Shown here: one piece after another, positions 8,009-17,299 of the stretch
Layout: each line of letters begins with the position of its first letter
How positions within the stretch are numbered: position 1 is the stretch's first letter
Source of the DNA: JBNARI01 sp049718765
GTDB lineage: Bacteria > Bacillota > Sulfobacillia > DUMF01
DNA length: 64,000 bases
Direction of reading: 5' to 3'
NCBI GenBank assembly: GCA_049718765.1
Contig: JBNARI010000006.1
Span: 1 to 64,000, forward strand
Notes under the pieces: model-generated
Told to the model about the DNA's origin: nothing
The model's database searches: none
What the model saw: the letters and a program-made list of their open reading frames with translations, nothing else
Program-made: the position numbers and the translations under genes

Positions 8009-8607
8009 CCCGCGTACGCCGACTCCACTGCCGCAAGGAACTTTTCAAGGCTGTCGCCCTCGGGCACTAAAATCAGCCTTCCAGTGACAGCGGCGCCCAT
8101 CTGGTCTGCAGAAAACGCAGTGTCTATCACAGCCAGGGTGTCATCGATGCACTGACTGAGCGCGAGCGCAGACTGGATTATCGCACCTGCCATGCCCTTA
8201 GCTACCAGGGGCACGGAGGGCCGCAACACGCAGTCTGTTATGGCGGCGAGGGCGTTGAGGTACGATGTGACCACTATGTTCGCTATTTCCAAGAAGGCGG
8301 AGCCGTTGGCAATTACCCCTGCCCGCCTCGACACCAATTCCATGAGCAGCTCAGCAGTGTCTGCTGGAAGACCAAACACAGCGCAACCGCTCAACACCCC
8401 AACGAAGGGCACATACGCAGCAGTTACCAGGGCTTCAGGGTCACCCCACAGCCAGCTCGCCTCGCTGATGTTCACGAGGCGAGCGTTGGGTACCTCCACC
8501 AGCACCTTCTGGTCCCCCAACAAGGTGGACATAGCTCTGCATGCGCTGCCCATCCCAATTGTGCCTGCTTCTTTGAGCAGGTCCATCTGCCATTCAGTTT
8601 TTTCCAT
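8005..8607 (-). CDS. cheC: CheC-family CheY-P phosphatase
   Basis: The protein belongs to the CheC/CheX/FliY phosphatase family. CheC normally has two copies of a D/S-x3-E-x2-N-x22-P signature. The second copy is intact here (S103, E107, N110, P133 in SAFLEIAN and downstream). The first copy has D9 and E13 but threonine (T16) in place of the catalytic asparagine. It is therefore predicted to have one working site. The ATG overlaps the last 14 bases of cheY. Together with the downstream cheD it forms the expected CheC-CheD adaptation pair. At 200 residues it is near the normal length. Confidence 0.92.
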   Translation of the reverse strand: MEKTEWQMDLLKEAGTIGMGSACRAMSTLLGDQKVLVEVPNARLVNISEASWLWGDPEALVTAAYVPFVGVLSGCAVFGLPADTAELLMELVSRRAGVIANGSAFLEIANIVVTSYLNALAAITDCVLRPSVPLVAKGMAGAIIQSALALSQCIDDTLAVIDTAFSADQMGAAVTGRLILVPEGDSLEKFLAAVESAYAG

Positions 8608-8968
8608 CTGAGGTCACCCGGTTGAGCGCCTCCACAACCCTGTCAGGCTGGAAGGGCTTGACGATGAAATCTTTTGCACCCGCGCCGAGAGCCTCAAGTA
8701 CCAAGGGCTTTTGCCCCATGGCGCTACAAACGATCACTTTTGCCTTGGGGTCCAGCTTGAGTATTTCCTTCAAAGCAGCAATGCCGTCCATTTTGGGCAT
8801 GGTGATGTCCATCGTAACAACATCTGGCTTCAGTTCGATGAACTTCTTGATGGCCTCTTCACCGTTCTCCGCTTCGCCCACAACCTGGAACCCGTTCTTG
8901 GTTAGCAAGTTTTTCAAGGTGAGCCTCATGAATGCGGTATCGTCCACTACAAGTATCTTTGCAGCCAC
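8594..8968 (-). CDS. cheY: CheY chemotaxis response regulator
   Basis: This 124-residue single-domain receiver has all functional positions: acidic D9/D10, phospho-acceptor D54 in VVTMDITMPKMDG, S82 in the usual Thr/Ser position, and K104 in FIVKPF. Phosphorylated by CheA, it would bind the N-terminal peptide of FliM and change the direction of flagellar rotation. The GTG start has GGGGGATG upstream. It is encoded between cheA and cheC, so kinase, regulator and phosphatase are adjacent. Confidence 0.95.
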   Translation of the reverse strand: MAAKILVVDDTAFMRLTLKNLLTKNGFQVVGEAENGEEAIKKFIELKPDVVTMDITMPKMDGIAALKEILKLDPKAKVIVCSAMGQKPLVLEALGAGAKDFIVKPFQPDRVVEALNRVTSDGKN

Positions 8969-9002
8969 AGCTCATCCCCCCATTTCGGTGCTAGCTGAGC
9001 GC

Positions 9003-10592
9003 CTAGTTCACAAGCGACCCCATGTCCAGTATCAGGGAAACCTTGCCATCCCCCAGGATCGTTGCCCCTGACACTCCTTGAAGGGGGCCGCACAGTTTGC
9101 CCAAGGATTTTATGACTATTTCCTGCTGTCCCAGTATCTCGTCCACTTCAAGCACAGCCTTGTGCCGTCCCGTGCGCAGCACCACCGCGTAGTCCCCAGT
9201 GCACTCTCCATCCATTCCCACAGCCTTCCTCAGGGAAAGCACGGGCAGCACTTCTCCCCGCCATTCAAGCACAGGTTTCTTGAGTATTGTCTTTACGCTT
9301 TCCCTGTCCAGCAGGATGTTCTCCGTGACGAACTCCAAGGGAACCGCGTAGGTTTCGTCTCCCGCTTTGAGCAGCAAGGCTTGTATGATGGCCAAGGTGA
9401 CGGGCAGGTGCATCCTCACTGTGGTGCCCTCGCCTACCTTGCTGTCCAGCTCCACCACGCCGTTCATCGCCGACACCACGTTTTTCACAACGTCCAACCC
9501 AACCCCGCGTCCTGATATGTCACTGGCAACGTCTCTCGTAGAAAATCCTGGCTGAAACACGAGTTCAAGTATTTGATTTGTGTTCATTTGCCTTGCTTGA
9601 GACTCGTTAACCAGCCCCTTGGCCAACGCTTTTCTCAGCACCTTCTCCGGGTCTATCCCAGCGCCGTCGTCAGCAACTTCGATTACCACCCTTCCCCCTT
9701 CGTTCCTAGCCGAAAGCTTGACCAGTCCCTCTTCGGGTTTGCCCTTGGCCCGCCGCTCGTCGGGGTATTCAATGCCGTGGTCCGCAGCGTTCCTGAGCAG
9801 GTGTACCAGGGGCTCACTTATCCTGTCCACCACTGCCCTGTCCAGCTCTGTTTCCCCGCCCGATATGACCAGCCTTACTTTCTTGCCTAAGGACGCAGCA
9901 AGGTCCCGAACCATTCGTGGGAAGCGTTGGAACACGTTCTGCACCGGCGTGAGCCTCAACCTCATGGCAAGATCCTGCAGGCCGCTGGTTGCATGGTCTA
10001 TTTCCTCAAACGCTTCTTCCAAGAGTAGGCCCTCACGGCACAGCGCACCCAGCCTGTTCCTGGTTATCACCAGCTGACCAATTAAGTTTATCAGCTCGTC
10101 AAGTTTGCCAATATCAACTTTTACCATATGGTCGCTGCTGCCCGCCCCTATGCCGTGCATGCGGGTACCCTGCTGCGTCCTAACCCCCGGGCGGAAATCC
10201 GCAAGGGCCTGCAATCGTTTTACCAACTCGTCCGCGCGTTGAACTTCGCATACCTGGCCATCCCACACGAACTGGTCCAGCATGTCCTCGAGCACGTCCA
10301 CAGCCTCAAAGAGCGCTTCGCCCATCTGCTGACTCCACTCTGCCTTCCCATCCCTGAGCCTCTGGAGGCAACCTTCCACCTCGTGGGTGACTTTGGCCAT
10401 CTCTTCAAGGCCAACTGTGGCTGCCATGCCCTTGAGGCTGTGGGCAGCACGGAACATGTCGTTGACCAGCTCTGGGTCCCCAGAATCCCTCTCCAGCTGT
10501 AACAGGCTGTCATTGAGCTTCTGGATGTACTCCCTGGCCTCGGCCTCAAAGGCTTCCCGCAGTTCTTCAGTTATCTCAATCCCCTGGCTCAT
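9003..10592 (-). CDS. cheA: CheA chemotaxis histidine kinase lacking a P2 domain
   Basis: Domains in order are: HPt (P1, residues 1-130) with phospho-accepting H51 in [10 protein letters not shown]; dimerisation P3 (about 170-240, [17 protein letters not shown]); an HATPase (P4) with [22 protein letters not shown] and GRGVGLDVV; and a CheW-like P5 domain in the last 140 residues. Between P1 and P3 there are only about 35 linker residues, so the P2 domain that usually docks CheY and CheB is missing. Length, 529 residues, is short for the family. The ATG overlaps the stop of the receptor gene (ATGA). Confidence 0.95.
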   Translation of the reverse strand: MSQGIEITEELREAFEAEAREYIQKLNDSLLQLERDSGDPELVNDMFRAAHSLKGMAATVGLEEMAKVTHEVEGCLQRLRDGKAEWSQQMGEALFEAVDVLEDMLDQFVWDGQVCEVQRADELVKRLQALADFRPGVRTQQGTRMHGIGAGSSDHMVKVDIGKLDELINLIGQLVITRNRLGALCREGLLLEEAFEEIDHATSGLQDLAMRLRLTPVQNVFQRFPRMVRDLAASLGKKVRLVISGGETELDRAVVDRISEPLVHLLRNAADHGIEYPDERRAKGKPEEGLVKLSARNEGGRVVIEVADDGAGIDPEKVLRKALAKGLVNESQARQMNTNQILELVFQPGFSTRDVASDISGRGVGLDVVKNVVSAMNGVVELDSKVGEGTTVRMHLPVTLAIIQALLLKAGDETYAVPLEFVTENILLDRESVKTILKKPVLEWRGEVLPVLSLRKAVGMDGECTGDYAVVLRTGRHKAVLEVDEILGQQEIVIKSLGKLCGPLQGVSGATILGDGKVSLILDMGSLVN

Positions 10593-12319
10593 GCGGGGCT
10601 CCCTGCCTCCACAAGCTTGAATCTGGTGATCAGCTGCTCTAGCGAAGCAGCCATTTCAGCCAAAGCGTTGGCTTCAGAGGAGATTTGCTGCACAGAAGCT
10701 GACTGGTTTTGCGCCCTGGCTGCTACCTGTTGGCCACCTGCAGCCATTTGCTGGGTTGCAGCAGCAATCGACTCTACGTTCTTGACTATCTGGTTGCTGC
10801 CTGCAGCCAGTTGCTGGGTTGCTGCAGAGACTTCGTGCACTTTGTTTGCGATGGTATCCACAGCCCGTTTGATCTCCTCGAATGCGCTAGCAGCCAAGCC
10901 AATGATTTCAGTTCCGTGGGCAACTTCCTTGGTGCCAGCCTCCATACCTTTCACAGCTTGAACCGTGTCTTCCTGAATGCCCCTGGCCAAGGCGGAAATC
11001 TTGTTGGCCGCGACCCTGGATTGCTCTGCGAGCTTCCTCACCTCTTCGGCCACCACTGCAAAACCCCTGCCCTGGTCGCCGGCGCGTGCGGCCTCGATTG
11101 CCGCGTTGAGGGCCAGCAGGTTTGTTTGGGCAGCAATGTTGGTGATTACTTCAACTATCTGGCTTATTTCCCTGGACCTTTCGCCCAGGGTCCTCACTAG
11201 CTCCGCGGCATTGTGCACCGCCTTCTCAATCGACCTGATTTGCTCAGTTGCGTGGTTGAGGGCGTCCTGGCCTTCCTTGGCTAGCTGCGCCGCCCTGCTC
11301 GAGTCCTGAGCCACGTTGCCGGTGCTGGCGGCAATTTGCTGGATTGCGCTGGACATCTGGGTCACAGTTGAAGAAGCCTCAGCTGTCATCTTGGCTTGCT
11401 GTTCTGCGCCTTGTGCCAGCTGTTCCACAGTGGTTGCAACGTCCTGTGCCGACTTGCCCACGCTTTCAGAGGCGGCAGCAAGTTCCTTGCTGGACCCAGA
11501 AACTTTGGCTGCGGTTTCCCTGGTGGCGGATATGAGCTGCTTCAAGTTGTCCACCATCTTGGCAAAGGCGCTGCTCAACACGCCTAGCTCGTCCCTGGAG
11601 TTTACTGCCACGCTCACCGTCAAGTCGCCATCCGCAACCCTCTCAATGGCACCGCACAGCTTTCTTATTGGGCCCACGATGGACCTGGGCACCAGCCAGG
11701 TGAGCAGCAGCGTGAGCACCACGCCGATTGCGGCAATTGTGGTGGCCATCATGTTGGATTTCTGCATTGCATCACGAAAAGCAGAGCTTATTTGGCTTAG
11801 TTTTATTTCCTGGTACTGCACAAAGTCAGCAGCGAGGGCAATGAGGGCTTCACGCTGAGTCTTGCTGTTCATCAAGTCCAGCTTGATGTCTAAGATGATG
11901 TCGTCCGACTGGGTCCTGAGGAAAGTGCTTTGAGCTGCTACCGACCACACCGCTTGTTTGAGCCCAAGCTCCTTCACCTTATCTGCCTCTTCACCGCTCG
12001 TAGCCAAATTCCTCAGGGAATCCAAAATGGTGTTGGTCTTGCGGGCACCGTCCTCGAAGGCGGTTTGGTTTGCGCTGTCCCTGGTTATCATGAATGAGAG
12101 CTGGTTGGCCACTTGATCAAGCAGGGCAATTTGGTATTCCTTAGCAAGCTTCACTTTTTGGCTGGCAAGCTCGTACTCGTGCTGCATCAACATGAGGTTC
12201 CGGTTGAAGTACAAGTTGATGCCGCTAACGCCGATCACAGCTGCCAGCACGCAGATGAATCCCAAAAGCATCTTCGTCCTTATGCTCATGAGCCTCTTAG
12301 ACTGTTTGCGGCTCTCCAT
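10589..12319 (-). CDS. Methyl-accepting chemotaxis protein
   Basis: This transmembrane receptor controls CheA. From the chosen ATG at 12319 (GGGAGGGT is correctly spaced) it has TM1 at about 17-38, a four-helix-bundle-like external sensor of about 150 residues, TM2 at 190-211, a HAMP domain beginning at the [11 protein letters not shown] segment, and a long cytoplasmic coiled coil. The kinase-contact hairpin tip is very well conserved ([37 protein letters not shown]). No PAS or Cache domain is seen, so the ligand is unknown. Being encoded between cheW and cheA, it is probably a main receptor of this array. It overlaps cheW by 23 bases. Confidence 0.95.
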   Translation of the reverse strand: MESRKQSKRLMSIRTKMLLGFICVLAAVIGVSGINLYFNRNLMLMQHEYELASQKVKLAKEYQIALLDQVANQLSFMITRDSANQTAFEDGARKTNTILDSLRNLATSGEEADKVKELGLKQAVWSVAAQSTFLRTQSDDIILDIKLDLMNSKTQREALIALAADFVQYQEIKLSQISSAFRDAMQKSNMMATTIAAIGVVLTLLLTWLVPRSIVGPIRKLCGAIERVADGDLTVSVAVNSRDELGVLSSAFAKMVDNLKQLISATRETAAKVSGSSKELAAASESVGKSAQDVATTVEQLAQGAEQQAKMTAEASSTVTQMSSAIQQIAASTGNVAQDSSRAAQLAKEGQDALNHATEQIRSIEKAVHNAAELVRTLGERSREISQIVEVITNIAAQTNLLALNAAIEAARAGDQGRGFAVVAEEVRKLAEQSRVAANKISALARGIQEDTVQAVKGMEAGTKEVAHGTEIIGLAASAFEEIKRAVDTIANKVHEVSAATQQLAAGSNQIVKNVESIAAATQQMAAGGQQVAARAQNQSASVQQISSEANALAEMAASLEQLITRFKLVEAGSPA

Positions 12320-12794
12320 TTGCCAGACCCTCCCTGACTGCTGCCAGATCGATTTTCTCCGTGGATGCAAACAGCTTGTTTATATCCAGAAGGATCACCA
12401 GTCTACTCTCCACCTTGCCCACACCTTTAAGGAAGTCTGACCTGATCCCTGCAACCGTCTCGGGGGGCGGCTCAATGTTCGAAGCTGGGATCCTCCTCAC
12501 TTCGGTGACAGCATCAACCCGAAGTCCCACTTTTTCCCCGTCCACTTCGGCCACCACCACTCTGGGGTCGGGCGCCTTGCCTTCCACCCCAAAGCGCTTG
12601 CGCAGATCCACTATGGGAATCACCTGCCCCCGCAAATTTGTCACGCCTTCAATGAAATCTGCCGCATGGGGCAGCCTGGTCACAGCAGGTGGCCTAATGA
12701 TTTCCCGCACCTGGCTTATGTCCAAGGCGAATTCCTCGTCGCCCACGGAAAACACCACATACTGTCCGTCAGCGGCGCTTGCTGCCATTGCCAT
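12297..12794 (-). CDS. cheW: CheW receptor-kinase coupling protein
   Basis: A single CheW SH3-like domain links receptors to CheA. The typical pattern [20 protein letters not shown], then [28 protein letters not shown], is present. Translation probably starts at ATG 12794 or 12788, both just after GGAGAGGGGG and inside the end of fliY. About 20 residues follow the last core strand, ending in the start region of the receptor gene. Confidence 0.93.
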   Translation of the reverse strand: MAMAASAADGQYVVFSVGDEEFALDISQVREIIRPPAVTRLPHAADFIEGVTNLRGQVIPIVDLRKRFGVEGKAPDPRVVVAEVDGEKVGLRVDAVTEVRRIPASNIEPPPETVAGIRSDFLKGVGKVESRLVILLDINKLFASTEKIDLAAVREGLANGEPQTV

Positions 12795-13692
12795 ACGCCC
12801 CCTCTCCATTAAGGATCTGTGTGATGCGCACGCCGTAAGAGTCTCCAACTACCACCAGTTCCCCTCTTGCTACCACTAGCCCCCCACAGATCACGTCAAC
12901 CGCACTGCCCTCCATTTGGTCGAGCAGGATGGTTCCCCCTTGGCCAACTGACTCTAGCTCTGACAGCTTCATTTTGACCCTGCCCAGCCTAACCCCGATC
13001 ACGATGGGAACCTCCCTTACAGCGGGTACGGCCAGGCCTTGGGGCTCAGGCTCTGACTCAGACTGTGGCGCATGCTCAGGTGCTGGCATTTCGGTGCCGT
13101 AGCTCTCCATCACTGCCCTGGCCAGCTCCTTGCTGAACTCCACCGGCATTATTTGGGCAATGTGGGACTCAACCTTCCCTTCGATGGTAATGTTAAACAC
13201 CACTTTGATGGCGTTGGCGTCATCAGGCCCCGCCATTTGCTTCAGGTAATCCGCCACTCTGGCGTGCTGGGTGTCCGGCGGGGAAATGGCCACCTTCCTG
13301 TTGAGGATTGTGGACATTGCATTGGCCGCGGCGCCCATCATTTGGTTCATCGCTTCTCCAATTGCGCTGATTTCTATTTCCCCAAGTTCGCCGTCCCTGG
13401 CTTCGCCCGGACCACCCATCATCAGGTCCGCAATCACTTTGGCGTCCCTTTCCGACACCACAAGCAGGTTTTCCCCGCTTAAACCCTCGGTATAGTTGAC
13501 CCTGGTTACCACTGCAGGTACAGGATACTCGGCGGCAATCACTTCAATTGGATCCAGCCGCACGCTGGGAGCAGTGATTCTCACCTTGCTGGAAGTCAGG
13601 GCAGACAACGCTGTTGCAGCGGAACCCATGGAGATGTTTCCTACTTCTGCGATTACATCGGCAAGTGCACTGTCCAGAACGGCTCCCACCAT
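12769..13692 (-). CDS. fliY: FliY flagellar motor switch phosphatase
   Basis: FliY combines a CheC-type phosphatase (residues 1-200) with a FliN/SpoA C-terminal domain (about 225-300) that sits in the switch C-ring. Both active sites look intact: E16/N19 in AEVGNISMG and E113/N116 in SAIGEAMNQMM. A proline/glutamate-rich linker separates the domains. The protein starts directly with the phosphatase domain, without the CheY-binding N-terminal peptide found in the Bacillus protein. The ATG overlaps the fliM stop by one base (TGATG), with GGAGG just upstream. FliY would dephosphorylate CheY-P at the motor while CheC acts elsewhere. Confidence 0.93.
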   Translation of the reverse strand: MVGAVLDSALADVIAEVGNISMGSAATALSALTSSKVRITAPSVRLDPIEVIAAEYPVPAVVTRVNYTEGLSGENLLVVSERDAKVIADLMMGGPGEARDGELGEIEISAIGEAMNQMMGAAANAMSTILNRKVAISPPDTQHARVADYLKQMAGPDDANAIKVVFNITIEGKVESHIAQIMPVEFSKELARAVMESYGTEMPAPEHAPQSESEPEPQGLAVPAVREVPIVIGVRLGRVKMKLSELESVGQGGTILLDQMEGSAVDVICGGLVVARGELVVVGDSYGVRITQILNGEGAYGNGSKRR

Positions 13693-14675
13693 CAGACCTC
13701 CTCCGGGGCCACGATCCCGGTGACCACCACTGCAAGTCGCTTTCCAACCACCCCAGGCAGGGCCCTGAACTTGGGCACTCCGCTAACCCTCACCTCGAGG
13801 GGCTCGTCCACCCTGCGATCCAGTACAATCACGTCACCCCGCTGTAACTCAAGCAGCTGCTGCATGTCCACTTGGGCTTCGCCCAGCATCACTTCCACTT
13901 CTACCTGGGCTTCGCCCACAAGCCTCTTCAACCTCGAGAGGTCAACCTGGCTCTGCTTGCCGTGCTGCCTGTAAAACAGGTCCCTCATGGATTTCCCCAG
14001 CACGCTTTCCATCAGCGTATATGGGCAGCACAAGGTGAGTAAGTCGTTGGTGCCAGCCATGGTCACGTCAAAGGTGCCCACCACTACCACATCCCTGTCT
14101 GGCATGATCCCCAGGTGCACCAAGCTGGTCTCAACGCTCTTGAACTCCAAGTCAAGGTTGAGGAGCCCCGCCCATGCCCTTTCCAAAGCGCTTGCAATCA
14201 AGTCGAATATCTGGGAAGCCAGCACCGAGCATTCAATTTCGGTGAGCTCCCGCCCAATTCCCACGGCCCCGCTGCCTCCGCACAGGCGGTCATACATGGA
14301 CATAGCCAGCTCAGTGCTGATCTGTACCATCACGGGCTGGTCGCTTACCTTGTCATGGTAGATTGCCACTGCAGTGGCGCTTGGCAAGGAGTAAACGAAT
14401 TCGCCGTATGAAAGCTGCTGGACCGATTTGCATCTGATCACTACCGGCCTCTGGAGCCTTGCGGAGATGGCCGTGGAAGCGCTCCTGCCTAGCTGCTCGT
14501 AAATTCGCATGAGCAGGCGGCCCTGCTCCCTGGTGAGCCGATTCGCGCGCCGGAAGTCGTACACCTCAACCCGGTCCTCGGATCGCGGCTCCTCCAATAC
14601 CGGCGCTGCTGAACCAAGGTTGCGGATGAGCATGTCAATCTCGTTTTGGGAGAGCGTTATGTCGGAAATGAACAA
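13692..14675 (-). CDS. fliM: FliM flagellar motor switch protein
   Basis: FliM binds CheY-P and forms the middle of the flagellar C-ring. The N-terminal CheY-docking peptide is conserved (residues 7-17, TLSQNEIDMLI). It is followed by the CheC-like middle domain (ISTELAMSMYDRLCGGSG, then LTEIECSVL) and a C-terminal SpoA domain (VEVEVMLGEAQVDMQQLLEL, DVIVLDR). The start is probably the TTG at 14675 behind AGGGGG. It is the first gene of the operon, 25 bases downstream of a predicted SigD-type promoter. No other flagellar structural genes are in the window. Confidence 0.93.
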   Translation of the reverse strand: MFISDITLSQNEIDMLIRNLGSAAPVLEEPRSEDRVEVYDFRRANRLTREQGRLLMRIYEQLGRSASTAISARLQRPVVIRCKSVQQLSYGEFVYSLPSATAVAIYHDKVSDQPVMVQISTELAMSMYDRLCGGSGAVGIGRELTEIECSVLASQIFDLIASALERAWAGLLNLDLEFKSVETSLVHLGIMPDRDVVVVGTFDVTMAGTNDLLTLCCPYTLMESVLGKSMRDLFYRQHGKQSQVDLSRLKRLVGEAQVEVEVMLGEAQVDMQQLLELQRGDVIVLDRRVDEPLEVRVSGVPKFRALPGVVGKRLAVVVTGIVAPEEV

Positions 14676-14705
14676 TCCCTCCCCCTGACAGTTCTTCAGT
14701 ATGGT

Positions 14706-14733
14706 TTATCGATCTTGCTCACGTGAGTTTTTA
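14706..14733 (-). promoter_or_regulatory. Putative SigD (sigma-28) promoter of the fliM-che operon
   Basis: On the minus strand TAAA (14733-14730) is followed after 16 bases by ATCGATAA (14713-14706). This resembles the SigD/FliA consensus TAAA-N15-GCCGATAA. Initiation would fall about 25 bases before the fliM start, leaving room only for the ribosome site. The function of the downstream genes makes this sigma factor likely. The spacer also holds a CTCACGTGAG palindrome. Confidence 0.5.
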
Positions 14734-14796
14734 GACCCTTGGCAAGCAGCCTGAAGGAAACTTGACTCCAACAGCGAACTACTTTCTTACCCGGAG

Positions 14797-16521
14797 ATGA
14801 TGACCTTGAAAGAGATCTTCGTAGCGCTTCTCCAGGAAATGTCGGTTATTGGTATTCTAGCCTTCGTTGTAGGTAGGACGCCTACGTTCGTGCGCGCAGT
14901 GGAGCAGCGCCTCACCATGAAGGACAAGTTTTACTTGGCGCTGTTCTTTGGGGCAATGTGCATTGTGGGCACCTATACGGGGGTATGGATTTACGGTGCC
15001 ATTGCAAACACTCGGGCTATTGGCTGCATCACCGCTGGTCTGCTAGGAGGGCCATGGGTGGGGCTCTCAGCTGGCCTGATCGGCGGTCTACACCGCTGGT
15101 GGGTTGGAGGCTTCACTGGGTTCGCGTGCGGCCTCTCCACAACTGTGGAGGGGCTCCTGGGCGGCTTGGTGCACACGGTCGTACTCAAGGGTGGAGTAGC
15201 CAACGGCAAGACCGGCTTCGCCGTGGGAGTGCTTGGCGAGCTAATGCAAATGGCCATCCTGTTGCTCGTGGCAAAGCCGTTTTACCTGGCGTTGCAGCTG
15301 GTGAAGGTGATTATCCTCCCAATGACCCTCACTAACGCCATTGGCATTGCGCTGTTCTTGAGCATCCTTAAGAACACTCAGGCTGAGTCCCAGCGCATCC
15401 AGGCAATACAAGCCAAGAAGGCCCTGGACATAGCCAACAGGACCTTGCCTTACATGAGGAACGGTTTTAACCCTGAGTCGGCAGAGGCAGCTGCCCGGAT
15501 CATTCTGGAGGTTTCGGAAGTACACGCCGTGGCCATAACTGACACCCAAAAAGTGCTCGCTTACGTGGGCGTGGGTTCGGACCACCACAGGCCCGGGGTG
15601 CCAGTGATCACTGAAGGTACCCATCACGCTCTGAGGGATTCGGCCATAACTGTGCTCAACGGTCCCAGGCAAATCGGCTGCCCCTTCCCAGGTTGCCCCC
15701 TGAAGTCAGGCGTGGTGGTGCCCCTTGTGGCTCACGACCGGGTGATAGGCACCCTTAAACTGTACCAGCTTTCCCTGCAAGTAAGCCCCGTGGTTGTGGA
15801 ACTGGCAAAGGGAGTGGCACAGCTGCTGTCCTACCAAATTGAGCTGGCGGAACTGATGGAAAGGTCCCGATTGCTCTCCCAGGCTGAGCTAAAGGTGCTT
15901 CATGCGCAAATAAACCCCCACTTCCTGTTCAATGCCCTGAATACAGTGGTCGCCTTCTGCAGGCGCGACCCGGACAAGGCAGCGGATCTCCTGGTGCAGC
16001 TGTCTGACTACTTCCGCAAGAACCTCAGGAATTGCGGCAGAGTGGTGGAACTGGCAGAGGAAATCGAGCATATTAGCGCCTACCTCACCATCCAGCAGGC
16101 GCGCTACGGCCAGCGTCTCAAAGTGGAATACGACATCCATCCGGACACGCTCCACCTCAAGCTCCCAGCTTTGATCCTGCAGCCCCTGGTGGAGAACTCA
16201 CTTAAGCACGGTTTGGACCCGAAGCCTGACGGCGGCACAATCCGCATTCGAACGCGCCGAGAAGGAGCTCTGTGGATCATGGAGGTCGAGGACGACGGCG
16301 TGGGAATAAACCCGGAGACGGCTAAACTGGTGCTGAGCGGCAATTATCGACCTGTATCTAACAATGGCGCTGGGATAGGTATCAGCAACGTGCACGGTCG
16401 CCTGAAGGTGGCGTACCCTGGCCATCCTGGCCTTTCTATTGAGCGACTTCCAACTGGCGGCACAAGGGTGAGCTTCCCAATCCCGGTCAATGGTCACCAC
16501 GAACTGCTTGAGGCGGTGTAA
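14797..16521 (+). CDS. lytS: LytS-type sensor histidine kinase
   Basis: The protein has the LytS layout: five to six N-terminal membrane helices forming a 5TMR-LYT sensor (residues 10-200, with repeated GLLGGPWVGLSAGLIGGLHR-like turns), a GAF domain (about 215-345, with a GCPFPGCP cysteine pair), a His-kinase segment with H375 in INPHFLFNALN, and an HATPase with PLVENSLKHG and DDGVGINPE. ATG 14797 or 14800, or TTG 14806, could be the start; GGAG lies just upstream. It is transcribed divergently from fliM and pairs with the LytTR regulator directly after it. Relatives sense pyruvate (BtsS, YpdA) or membrane state; the nearby cstA favours pyruvate. Confidence 0.92.
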   Translation: MMTLKEIFVALLQEMSVIGILAFVVGRTPTFVRAVEQRLTMKDKFYLALFFGAMCIVGTYTGVWIYGAIANTRAIGCITAGLLGGPWVGLSAGLIGGLHRWWVGGFTGFACGLSTTVEGLLGGLVHTVVLKGGVANGKTGFAVGVLGELMQMAILLLVAKPFYLALQLVKVIILPMTLTNAIGIALFLSILKNTQAESQRIQAIQAKKALDIANRTLPYMRNGFNPESAEAAARIILEVSEVHAVAITDTQKVLAYVGVGSDHHRPGVPVITEGTHHALRDSAITVLNGPRQIGCPFPGCPLKSGVVVPLVAHDRVIGTLKLYQLSLQVSPVVVELAKGVAQLLSYQIELAELMERSRLLSQAELKVLHAQINPHFLFNALNTVVAFCRRDPDKAADLLVQLSDYFRKNLRNCGRVVELAEEIEHISAYLTIQQARYGQRLKVEYDIHPDTLHLKLPALILQPLVENSLKHGLDPKPDGGTIRIRTRREGALWIMEVEDDGVGINPETAKLVLSGNYRPVSNNGAGIGISNVHGRLKVAYPGHPGLSIERLPTGGTRVSFPIPVNGHHELLEAV

Positions 16522-16525
16522 CAGT

Positions 16526-17299
16526 TTGGAAGCACAGCCACTGGACATCCTCATAGTGGAAGACGAAGAGCCTGCTCGGGCCGAGCTCAAGTACCTGCTG
16601 GCAAAGATCGACGGTGCCCGCGTGGTTGGGGAGGCCGTGACCGGAGACGAGGCCATTGCCCTGGCGCGACGCCTGCACCCCCAGGTGGTGCTTCTGGACA
16701 TCCAGATCCCTGTGGTTCCTGGCACCGAAGTGGCCAAGGCCCTATCCAGGCTGCCTGAACCCCCAGTGGTAGTATTCTCCACCGCCTACGAGTCTTACGC
16801 CCTGGATGCGTTCGACTTGGAAGCCACAGACTATTTGCTCAAACCTTATACTGCCGAGCGCCTTGCCAGGGCACTGCATCGCGCAAGGCTCAGGATTCAA
16901 GCGAGGAGCCCTGTACCCACAGTGGAACAAGTAAAGCAAGCCATAAAGGAGCTTGGCATGATTGCTTCCGTGAAGATACCCGTTTCTCAACCGGGCACAA
17001 CCCTAGTGGTGGATTCGAGCAAAGTCAGTTTCGCAGTGGCCCGCCACCATTCCACCTGCATCAGGGTGGACGGCGAAGACCTGGTCACAAGGTTGACCCT
17101 CAGCGAGCTCGAAGAACTGCTCAAGGGAGCTGGATTCCTGCGAGTGCATAAAGCCTATTTGGTTAACCTGAGGCTGGCAAAAGAACTGGTGCCGTGGTTC
17201 AACGGCACCTACAGACTCAAGCTAGCCGATAAGGGCACAAGCGTCGTGCCCGTGAGCCGATTTTACGCAGCGGGGTTGAAGAGAGCGCTGAACCTGTGA
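16526..17299 (+). CDS. lytR: LytTR-type response regulator
   Basis: This cytoplasmic DNA-binding partner of LytS has a receiver (residues 7-125) with E12/D13, phospho-acceptor D58 (VVLLDIQIP) and K in DYLLKPY, joined to a LytTR domain (about 160-255) containing SFAVARHHSTCIRVDG and FLRVHKAYLVNL. I place the start at TTG 16526, four bases after the lytS stop, because the receiver begins there; an upstream ATG at 16490 would add 12 unlikely residues. Its 3' end overlaps the convergent oxidoreductase gene by 37 bases. LytTR proteins bind pairs of short direct repeats; cstA is a likely target. Confidence 0.92.
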   Translation: MEAQPLDILIVEDEEPARAELKYLLAKIDGARVVGEAVTGDEAIALARRLHPQVVLLDIQIPVVPGTEVAKALSRLPEPPVVVFSTAYESYALDAFDLEATDYLLKPYTAERLARALHRARLRIQARSPVPTVEQVKQAIKELGMIASVKIPVSQPGTTLVVDSSKVSFAVARHHSTCIRVDGEDLVTRLTLSELEELLKGAGFLRVHKAYLVNLRLAKELVPWFNGTYRLKLADKGTSVVPVSRFYAAGLKRALNL

